The translations under genes were made by a program, and so were the position numbers. The notes below the pieces were generated by a model. That model ran no database searches. It was not told the origin of the DNA and worked only from the letters and a program-made list of their open reading frames with translations. Below are positions 4,632 through 10,652 of a DNA stretch of 10,652 nucleotides, piece after piece. Numbering within the stretch: position 1 is the first letter of the stretch; the number at the start of each line of letters is the position of its first letter. Origin of the DNA: Parapedobacter lycopersici_A (GTDB taxonomy: Bacteria > Bacteroidota > Bacteroidia > Sphingobacteriales > Sphingobacteriaceae); contig NZ_JBEBRB010000080.1 in the NCBI RefSeq assembly GCF_040395035.1, forward strand, positions 1 to 10,652, given 5' to 3'.

Positions 4632-7298
4632 TTGTCAAATTTGAAGTCAGTTGCAGCTTTTTTTTCTTATACTTTATTCTTCTTAACGATATTTTCTGGT
4701 GTATCGGTATATGCACAGGAAAATTCGGAAGGGGATAAAGCCGCCACAGACACCCTTCAGCAGCAGCCCCTGGCTGATACCCTTGGCAACACACAACCAG
4801 ATACATTGGCGGCAGATTCACTGGGTAACAATCCGGATACGTTAACACAGGATCCGGGTGGGCTGAATGCCGTGGTCAGCATTGTCGCGGCCGACTCGCA
4901 GGTTACCGATATGGCCTCCAATACCATCCACTTGTACCGGGAAGCGCGGGTAAAATACGAAGGGTTCGAACTTTCGGCAGATTACATCCGCGTGAATCAG
5001 ACGACCAAAGAGGTGTTTGCCAGCGGGCGGTATGACCACAACAATAAATATGTGGGCCGGCCCGTGGTCATTTTTCCCAATGAAACCCCGAAATCGGTTG
5101 ATTCACTGCGTTATAATTTTGACACAGCGGTGGGAATTACGCACGGTATTTTTACCGAAGTGGAGGGAGGATATATCCAGGCGGAACGGGTACGCAAAAA
5201 CCAGTACAACGAGATGTCCCTCTACCACGGGCTATACAGTACCTGTAACCTCCCCCAGCCCCACACGCATTTCGGCATCCAGATCAGCAAAGGCATTGTA
5301 ACCGAGAACCAGATCATCTCCGGACCCGCGTACCTGGTCATGGAAGGGGTGCCGCTTAAATTTCTGACTATTCCTTTTGGCTTCTTCCCCAAGCCCGACA
5401 AGCGCTCTTCCGGTTTTCTCTTCCCTTCCTTCGGTGAGGATTTTACCCGAGGGTTCTGGCTGCGTGATATCGGCTGGTATTTCGCGTTCAATGATTATTG
5501 GGACAGCGAGGTACGGGGCAACCTGTATTCAAAGGGGTCGTGGGAAGTTTCCCTGGCAACGCGCTACCGGGTAAACTATAAATATGATGGTGGCTTTAAT
5601 TTCCGCTTTGCCTCCCTGCGCAACGGCGTGGAGGGCACGCCGGAATACCGGCCTACCAAAGACTTCAATTTCACCTGGAACCACACGCAGCGCCAGGAGG
5701 CCAATCCGGGAACTACGTTCAGCGCTTCCGTTAACTTCGGTACCGGTTCATATTTTCAGAACACCGCGGCTAACGGCTCGTACAACTACGAACAGATGAC
5801 GCGGAACAACATGCAGTCCAGCATCGCCTATGGGAAAACATTTGCCGACGGAAGGGTAAACTTCACTTCCGCATTCCGTCACAATCAGGACATCAATACC
5901 GGAAGGGTGCAGCTGGAACTGCCGACCTTTGCATTGAACGTAAGCTCATTCAACCCGTTTGATTCCAAAGACCGGGTGGGTGAACAGAAATGGTATCAGC
6001 GGATTAATGTATCCTATAGCTTGCAGGGACGCAATTCACTCGACGCCGAGGAAACCGGGCTTTTTAACAAGGAAACGCTGGGGAAATTCCGCAATGGCTT
6101 CCAGCACAATATTCCCGTTAGCCTATCGCTCAATGTCCTTAAATTCTTCCAGTTCAACACCAGCGTAAATTACACGGAACGGTGGTACCTGCAAAGTATC
6201 CGGAGGCGACTGGAAAACACGCCTTCGGGGTTCGAGGAAGTCCGCGATACGTTACAGGGTTTTAACCGGGCTTATGATTATTCGGTATCGACGGGCCTGG
6301 CAACGAAAATATACGGCATGTACCCGAAGATCGGACGGATCCAGGCCATCCGGCACGTCATTACACCTTCGGTAAACCTCAACTACCGCCCGGATTTTTC
6401 GGAAGACATGTACGGGTTTTACCGTTCATTTGTAAATGCCCAGGGGCTGGAGACGCAGTACTCCATTTTTGAAGGTGGCATGTTCGGTTCACCGGGCAGC
6501 GGCCGCTCCATGGGAATCGGCTTTTCCATCAACAATAACATTGAGGCAAAAGTACTCAGCAGGCGTGATACGTCGGAAAGCGGGATCAAGAAAATACCGA
6601 TTCTGCAGGGTCTGACGTTTACCGGAAACTATAATTTTGTGGCCGACTCGTTCAATCTGTCCAACATCAATTTCTCGGGCCGTACGGCACTGTTCAATCA
6701 GAAGATTAACCTGAACTTCAACGGTACGTTTGATCCGTACAGTATCGATGAAAACGGTCGCCGTGTCAACCGGTTTGCCATTAAGGACGGTAAGCTGGCA
6801 CGTCTGACAAGCTTTGGCCTGTCTTTCGACTACAGTTTTAACCCGGATGCGAACAGAAACCGGCAGAATGGGCTCGACTCACTCAACAACCAGCGCAACA
6901 GCATGACCCCTGAACAGCAGCAGGCACTGGCACGGATCAGTTCGGATCCCAATGCGTTTGTCGACTTCAATATCCCGTGGAACCTTGCCGGATCGTTCAG
7001 TTTTCAATATTCAAAATTCGGCAATACCGCAAACATCACCAGTACCGTCAACGTACATGGCGACTTCAGTGTCACGCCCAAATGGAAGGTGCAGTTTAAT
7101 TCAGGATATGATTTTAAACGGAAGGAAGTGTCACTGACGCGGTTCAGTATTTACCGCGACCTGCATTGCTGGGATATGTCGTTCGGCTGGGTACCATTCG
7201 GTCAATTCCAGAGTTATAACGTCACCATCCGGGCGAAGGCCTCCATCCTGCAGGACCTGAAACTGACCAAGCGGAACGATTCATACAATAGGTTTTAA
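4632..7298 (+). CDS. lptD: Outer-membrane LPS-assembly protein LptD (OstA/Imp family)
   Basis: LptD is the outer-membrane barrel which, with LptE, inserts lipopolysaccharide into the outer leaflet. The 888-residue product has a signal peptide (~1-28, cleaved near VYA-QE), a low-complexity DTL/Asn/Gln-rich linker (~30-75), an LptA/OstA-like beta-jellyroll (~80-200) and a large barrel (~225-888). Barrel segments include PFGFFPKPDKRSSGFLFPSFGE, AFNDYWDSEVRGNLYSKGSW and the C-terminal DLHCWDMSFGWVPFG...LQDLKLTKR typical of Bacteroidota LptD. The final residues NRF end in an aromatic, as barrel proteins recognised by BAM usually do. Only two cysteines occur, C205 and C846, against four in E. coli. 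The start must be TTG: TAA at 4623-4625 is in frame, and no ATG appears until about residue 93. TTG at 4632 or at 4641 (giving an MKSVAAFF-like signal peptide) are both possible. The gene diverges from the amidase/MCE pair. Confidence 0.93.
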   Translation: MSNLKSVAAFFSYTLFFLTIFSGVSVYAQENSEGDKAATDTLQQQPLADTLGNTQPDTLAADSLGNNPDTLTQDPGGLNAVVSIVAADSQVTDMASNTIHLYREARVKYEGFELSADYIRVNQTTKEVFASGRYDHNNKYVGRPVVIFPNETPKSVDSLRYNFDTAVGITHGIFTEVEGGYIQAERVRKNQYNEMSLYHGLYSTCNLPQPHTHFGIQISKGIVTENQIISGPAYLVMEGVPLKFLTIPFGFFPKPDKRSSGFLFPSFGEDFTRGFWLRDIGWYFAFNDYWDSEVRGNLYSKGSWEVSLATRYRVNYKYDGGFNFRFASLRNGVEGTPEYRPTKDFNFTWNHTQRQEANPGTTFSASVNFGTGSYFQNTAANGSYNYEQMTRNNMQSSIAYGKTFADGRVNFTSAFRHNQDINTGRVQLELPTFALNVSSFNPFDSKDRVGEQKWYQRINVSYSLQGRNSLDAEETGLFNKETLGKFRNGFQHNIPVSLSLNVLKFFQFNTSVNYTERWYLQSIRRRLENTPSGFEEVRDTLQGFNRAYDYSVSTGLATKIYGMYPKIGRIQAIRHVITPSVNLNYRPDFSEDMYGFYRSFVNAQGLETQYSIFEGGMFGSPGSGRSMGIGFSINNNIEAKVLSRRDTSESGIKKIPILQGLTFTGNYNFVADSFNLSNINFSGRTALFNQKINLNFNGTFDPYSIDENGRRVNRFAIKDGKLARLTSFGLSFDYSFNPDANRNRQNGLDSLNNQRNSMTPEQQQALARISSDPNAFVDFNIPWNLAGSFSFQYSKFGNTANITSTVNVHGDFSVTPKWKVQFNSGYDFKRKEVSLTRFSIYRDLHCWDMSFGWVPFGQFQSYNVTIRAKASILQDLKLTKRNDSYNRF

Positions 7299-7321
7299 TG
7301 CGTGGCTTTTACCGCCACGCA
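7299..7321 (+). other. Perfect 8-bp hairpin between lptD and cinA
   Basis: TGCGTGGC (7299-7306) and GCCACGCA (7314-7321) pair completely around the 7-nt loop TTTTACC, starting on the base right after the lptD stop codon. No T-run follows on the plus strand, so it is not a standard intrinsic terminator. It may attenuate read-through, protect the lptD mRNA 3' end or set relative expression of cinA. The cinA start codon lies 16 nt beyond it. Confidence 0.6.
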
Positions 7322-7337
7322 CCGTATATTAAACATC

Positions 7338-8594
7338 ATGTTTGCTGAAATCATTACCATAGGCGATGAAATTCTCATCGGCCAGATTGTAGATACCAAT
7401 TCGGCTTGGCTGGCTGAACAGCTGAATACAGCCGGCATCCATGTCCGGCAGATCAGCTCGGTGGCGGACACCGCGGAAGCCATCATCACGGCGCTCGGCG
7501 AGGCAGCGGGCCGAGCCGACTTGATTTTCGTCACCGGTGGTCTTGGTCCCACGAAAGACGACGTAACCAAACAGGCCCTCGCCACTTATTTTGGCTGTGG
7601 CCTCCGCCGGGATGCCGATGTACTTGCCCACGTGGAAGCCATTTTCAGTCGCACCCAACGTCCCATGCTCGACATAAACCGCAAACAGGCAGATGTCCTT
7701 ACCGGCAGCACGGTACTGTTTAATGACCTCGGCACGGCTCCGGGTATGTGGCAGGATTACCGCAATAAAACATACATCATCATGCCCGGCGTTCCTTTTG
7801 AGATGAAACACATTATGCTGGAACGTGTGCTTCCCAGGCTTGGACGGCTGGATGGCCGTGTACCCCGCTGGCATCACACGCTGCTTACCGGTGGCCTTGG
7901 TGAGTCGTTTCTCGCCGAAAAAATTGCCGATATCGAACGGGCATTGCCCCCCCACATTCACCTTGCTTACCTCCCTAAACCGGGACTTGTACGCTTACGG
8001 CTTACGGCTACCGGAGCGGACCTGGGGGCGCTGCAACAGGAAACGCAGCAGATTGCCAATACGCTCAAATCGCGTATTGGCGACTATTTCCTGGGTGATG
8101 GAGAGGCTACGCTCGAATCCCTGATCTTAACGGCCATGCAGACCGCCGGCTATCACTTTTCGACTGCCGAAAGCTGTACCGGAGGTGATATCGCCAGGCG
8201 CATTACGGCAATACCAGGCAGCAGCCGCGCGTTTGAGGGCGGCGCGGTTACCTACTCCAATGCGTTGAAAATGCAGTTATTGGGTGTAAACAAGGAAACA
8301 TTGGCATTACACGGCGCAGTCAGCGAAAAGACGGTGCAGGAAATGGCCGCCGGTGCGCGGATCAATTTCCGGACCGACTACGCGGTGGCGGTAAGCGGAA
8401 TCGCGGGACCGGACGGCGGCACTTCCGAAAAGCCTGTCGGGCTGGTGTGGATCGCCGTTGCCGGAAAACAGCAGGTAATTACCCGGGAGTACCGCTTTGG
8501 GAACGACCGGCTTGTCAATATTGAACGGGCAGGTACAGCTGCATTGCTGTTGCTAAGGCAATTGCTGTTTGCCGAAAACCCGGCACTCCGCTAA
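7338..8594 (+). CDS. cinA: CinA family protein (nicotinamide-nucleotide amidohydrolase)
   Basis: This 418-residue two-domain protein has the normal length for full CinA. The N-terminal domain (~3-170) is a molybdopterin-binding/COG1058-type fold with IITIGDEILIGQIVDTNS and TGGLGPTKDD (66-75), associated with ADP-ribose pyrophosphatase activity in some CinA proteins. The C-terminal domain (~262-415) is the PncC/CinA NMN deamidase with AESCTGG (S279), YSNALK (Y306, K311) and SGIAGPDGGT (353-362). The likely role is conversion of NMN to nicotinate mononucleotide in pyridine-nucleotide salvage; a link to competence is historical and not implied here. The ATG at 7338 is preferred because MFAEIITIGDE is the family's usual N-terminus. 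A GTG 12 codons upstream lies inside the hairpin stem and adds an unconserved stretch. It follows lptD by 39 nt and may be partly co-transcribed with it. Confidence 0.95.
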   Translation: MFAEIITIGDEILIGQIVDTNSAWLAEQLNTAGIHVRQISSVADTAEAIITALGEAAGRADLIFVTGGLGPTKDDVTKQALATYFGCGLRRDADVLAHVEAIFSRTQRPMLDINRKQADVLTGSTVLFNDLGTAPGMWQDYRNKTYIIMPGVPFEMKHIMLERVLPRLGRLDGRVPRWHHTLLTGGLGESFLAEKIADIERALPPHIHLAYLPKPGLVRLRLTATGADLGALQQETQQIANTLKSRIGDYFLGDGEATLESLILTAMQTAGYHFSTAESCTGGDIARRITAIPGSSRAFEGGAVTYSNALKMQLLGVNKETLALHGAVSEKTVQEMAAGARINFRTDYAVAVSGIAGPDGGTSEKPVGLVWIAVAGKQQVITREYRFGNDRLVNIERAGTAALLLLRQLLFAENPALR

Positions 8595-8733
8595 GCGACA
8601 ATTTATCATTTATTTGGAATAATGAAATTTAATTACGTCATCGGCTTTTTTTTCAAAATAATATTTTAATCTTTTAATTTTCATCAATTATCTATGTAAC
8701 TTAGGCCGATTTCATCAATAGCACGATCAAGGT
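8595..8733 (+). promoter_or_regulatory. AT-rich spacer upstream of the E2 gene, probable promoter region
   Basis: This 139-bp, strongly AT-rich gap separates cinA from the E2 gene. The best -7 candidate is TATCTATG (8689-8696), one mismatch from TAnnTTTG, about 35 nt before the E2 start; no TTG lies at the -33 position. A run of eight T (8646-8653) follows GTCATCGGC, but no stem precedes it that would make a clear cinA terminator. ATCGGC near 8640 and GCCGAT at 8704-8709 could pair over a distance of about 60 nt, which is weak. Confidence 0.3.
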
Positions 8734-10074
8734 ATGGCTATACATCAGTTACAACTGCCCCGCATGGGCGAAAGCGTATCGGAAGCAACCATTGTAAAAT
8801 GGCTGAAACAGCCAGGCGACCGGATTGAGGAAGACGAACCCGTATTGGAAGTGGCCACGGATAAGGTGGACTCGGACGTACCGTCGCCCGTGTCCGGCAT
8901 CCTGAAGGAATGGCTGTTTGCGGAAAATGACGTAGCTCAGGTCGGCGATGTAATCGCTACCATTGAAACGGAGGGCGCGGAAACAGCCATGGAGCAGCAG
9001 CCGGAGCCCGCGCAGGAAATAACCGAACCGGCTATCCCCGGAATCGACCAGCTTGAAGAAACCGGCCATGACGCACCCGCTGCCAGACCCGCGGCACCCG
9101 TAACCGACCCTGGCGGCACCCGGTTTTATTCGCCGCTGGTAAAGAGCATCGCTACCCAGGAAGGGATTACGGGAGACGAACTGGAACGCATTACGGGTAC
9201 AGGCGCCGAAGGCCGCGTAACCAAGCAGGATATACTGGATTACCTCGAAACCAGAAAAGACGGCGGCGCATCTCCACTAACGTCACCTACCGAAATACCT
9301 GCGGCCACCGGAACCGTATATACACCGGAGCCTTCCGCCGGACCCGGCACGGCTATCGTTTCACCATCGGATGAGATTATCGAAATGGACCGTATGCGCC
9401 GGCTCATCGCCGAGCACATGGTAAAAAGTGTGCAGATTGCCCCGCATGTATGTTCCTTTGTGGAGGCCGATGTCACCAACCTTGTGAATTGGCGCAATAA
9501 AGTAAAGGCCGCTTACGAAAAACGGGAAGGTGAAAAAATCACGTTCACGCCCATTTTTATTGAGGCGGTAAGCAAGGCATTACGGGACTTTCCCATGGTC
9601 AATATCTCGGTTAACGGCACGCAGATCATAAAAAAACGAAACATCAATATTGGTATGGCCGCGGCACTGCCTTCGGGCAACCTGGTTGTACCGGTGATCA
9701 AGCGCGCTGACCAGTTAAGTCTGGTCGGCCTCAGCAAAGCCGTAAACGACCTGGCAAACCGCGCACGCAACAGCCAGTTAAAACCCGACGATACCCAGGA
9801 CGGCACATTCACGTTAACCAATATCGGCGCCTTTGGCAACATTATGGGCACCCCGATCATCAATCAGCCGCAAGTTGCGATCCTGGCAGTAGGTACCATT
9901 ACCAAGAAGCCGGCGGTAATTGAAACGGAATATGGGGATATGATTGGTATCCGGCACATGATGTACCTCTCGATGTCGTATGATCACCGGGTAGTGGATG
10001 GCGCACTCGGTGGGCGGTTTTTGAAACGTGTAGCGGATTACCTGGAAAACTGGGATATCAACCGCGAAATTTAA
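8734..10074 (+). CDS. 2-oxoacid dehydrogenase complex E2 (dihydrolipoamide acyltransferase)
   Basis: This 446-residue E2 core subunit transfers acyl groups from its lipoyl arm to CoA. The lipoyl domain (~2-78) has the lipoylation site in EVATDKVDSDV, with K44 as the modified lysine. An Ala/Pro/Glu-rich flexible linker (~79-128) leads to the peripheral E1/E3-binding domain (~131-171, SPLVKSIA...GTGAEGRVTKQDIL). A second linker precedes the catalytic domain (~215-446), which ends with DHRVVDGA, giving catalytic H418 and D422. One lipoyl domain and this layout suit a branched-chain keto acid (BCKDH-type) or generic E2 better than multi-lipoyl PdhC; SucB is not excluded. No E1 or E3 gene is adjacent, so partners must be encoded elsewhere. 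An AAGG (8729-8732) lies only 1 nt before the ATG, too close for a normal Shine-Dalgarno. Confidence 0.93.
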   Translation: MAIHQLQLPRMGESVSEATIVKWLKQPGDRIEEDEPVLEVATDKVDSDVPSPVSGILKEWLFAENDVAQVGDVIATIETEGAETAMEQQPEPAQEITEPAIPGIDQLEETGHDAPAARPAAPVTDPGGTRFYSPLVKSIATQEGITGDELERITGTGAEGRVTKQDILDYLETRKDGGASPLTSPTEIPAATGTVYTPEPSAGPGTAIVSPSDEIIEMDRMRRLIAEHMVKSVQIAPHVCSFVEADVTNLVNWRNKVKAAYEKREGEKITFTPIFIEAVSKALRDFPMVNISVNGTQIIKKRNINIGMAAALPSGNLVVPVIKRADQLSLVGLSKAVNDLANRARNSQLKPDDTQDGTFTLTNIGAFGNIMGTPIINQPQVAILAVGTITKKPAVIETEYGDMIGIRHMMYLSMSYDHRVVDGALGGRFLKRVADYLENWDINREI

Positions 10075-10089
10075 GCCCTATTATTGGTT

Positions 10090-10144
10090 CCCCGGCTTAT
10101 CCCCCGCTTCGCCAGTTGTTGCCGGGCGGTGCGGCTCCCGTTTT
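10090..10144. terminator. Weak hairpin region between the convergent E2 and MATE genes
   Basis: This GC-rich 69-bp convergent gap holds competing small stems: CCCGGC (10091-10096) with GCCGGG (10121-10126), and CGGG (10123-10126) with CCCG (10137-10140) followed by TTTT. None is long, so termination here is plausible from position but only weakly supported by sequence. Confidence 0.28.
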
Positions 10145-10652
10145 CAGCGCGATTCCCGGTACAGTCCGGCGACTACCTGCCGGTAACGGAGATACAGCAA
10201 TGCCGACGAAGTCAATAAACCGAGGGTAAGCCCGAACCAGATGCCCTTGATGCCCCACCCCATGGTGATGCCCAATAAATACGCCCCCGGGAGCCCCACG
10301 ATCCAATAGGCGATAAAGGTAATCAATGTGGGGATATTCACGTCGCCAATACCCCGCAGAATCCCCAGACCGACAACCTGTGTACCATCGAACAGCTGGA
10401 ATAGGCCGGCAATGATCAGCAGTTCCGCAGCAATGCCGATTACCATGAGGTCGCTGGTAAAAATCCACGGCAGCCATTGGTTCAGCAGCGCAAATAACAA
10501 TGCGGTGATTCCCATGAATGCCAGTACGATATGATAGCTCGACACCGCGTAGCGCTTCAACCGGAAAAAATTACGCTGACCGAAACTGTTGCCTGTTTTT
10601 ATGGTGGCGGCAGCGGCGATGCCGCTGGCCATCATATACGTCATGGCTGCCA
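10144..10652 (-). CDS. MATE-family multidrug/cation antiporter, C-terminal part (cut by window edge)
   Basis: The reading frame is open to the right edge, so the start lies outside the window; about 169 C-terminal residues are visible of a family usually near 450. Hydrophobic segments fit the second six-helix half of a MATE (NorM/DinF-like) transporter: MASGIAAAATIKTGNSFGQ is the conserved loop region at the start of this half. It is followed by VLAFMGITALLFALLNQWLPWIF, the LLIIAGLFQLFDGTQVVGLGILRGIGD motif region, a helix around YWIVGLPGAYLLG, and GWGIKGIWFGLTLGLLTSSALLYLRY. Family members export drugs or other organic cations using Na+ or H+ gradients in the inner membrane; the substrate cannot be inferred. 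It converges on the E2 gene, with no sign of functional linkage. Confidence 0.92.
   Translation of the reverse strand, partial: AAMTYMMASGIAAAATIKTGNSFGQRNFFRLKRYAVSSYHIVLAFMGITALLFALLNQWLPWIFTSDLMVIGIAAELLIIAGLFQLFDGTQVVGLGILRGIGDVNIPTLITFIAYWIVGLPGAYLLGITMGWGIKGIWFGLTLGLLTSSALLYLRYRQVVAGLYRESR

Noticed and set aside
4635..4644. 10-bp palindrome TCAAATTTGA over the lptD start
   Set aside because: It lies within the first codons of lptD, is AT-rich, and has no second copy nearby; chance is the simplest explanation.
4746..4850. Repeated DTL-like motifs at the LptD N-terminus as a possible tandem repeat
   Set aside because: The spacing is irregular and the DNA is not repeated; this is a low-complexity linker after the signal peptide.
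7302..7337. GTG start for cinA 12 codons upstream of the ATG
   Set aside because: The GTG lies inside the hairpin stem, and the extra residues precede the conserved family N-terminus MFAEIITIGDE.
8622..8714. Interrupted inverted repeat (ATGAAAT and ATCGGC against GCCGATTTCAT) upstream of the E2 gene
   Set aside because: The left half is split by about 10 nt and the arms are some 60 nt apart in AT-rich DNA, so a stable structure is not supported.
1..10652. Mobile elements, CRISPR arrays, phage genes or toxin-antitoxin modules
   Set aside because: No transposase, integrase, direct-repeat array or terminal inverted repeats were seen; all substantial genes are housekeeping or envelope functions.

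Overview
The window looks like core chromosome of a Bacteroidota bacterium, probably a mid-GC member of the Chitinophagia or Cytophagia (inference from protein style, not a database match). Four things point there: a Bacteroidota-type LptD with a C-terminal DLHCWDMSF block; a single-pass MCE protein ending in RYVHFSVFGRK next to an AmiC-type amidase; near-absence of Shine-Dalgarno sequences; and promoter candidates matching the Bacteroidota consensus TTG/TTTG - N17-23 - TAnnTTTG.

Left part (1-2532). A lipoprotein with an NlpE-like domain followed by a META/HslJ domain (+, 160-939) converges on trigger factor tig (-, 1033-2388). A strong hairpin with A/T tracts on both sides separates them and should stop transcription in both directions. 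Upstream of tig on the same strand is a tRNA-Leu(UAG) gene (2451-2532) with a good promoter match on one side and a strong terminator on the other. That terminator ends only about 30 nt before the tig start codon.

Middle (2635-7298). This is an envelope cluster. On the minus strand, a zinc N-acetylmuramoyl-L-alanine amidase is followed by a membrane-anchored MCE/MlaD-like lipid-transport protein. Diverging from them on the plus strand is lptD, the outer-membrane LPS translocon. The 172-bp divergent spacer holds promoter-like motifs. Both the MCE gene and lptD have to start at TTG, because in-frame stops lie just upstream and no ATG is usable.

Right part (7338-10652). cinA (competence/damage-inducible protein with an NMN-deamidase domain) follows lptD after a 39-nt gap that contains a perfect 8-bp hairpin. 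After a 139-bp AT-rich gap comes a stand-alone E2 acyltransferase of a 2-oxoacid dehydrogenase complex (lipoyl, E3-binding and catalytic domains). It converges on the C-terminal half of a MATE efflux transporter that runs off the right edge.

I see no mobile element, CRISPR array or clearly new system. The points worth a second look are start-codon use, the cysteine pattern of LptD, the tRNA-terminator-tig arrangement, a dyad upstream of the NlpE/META gene, and the intergenic hairpins.
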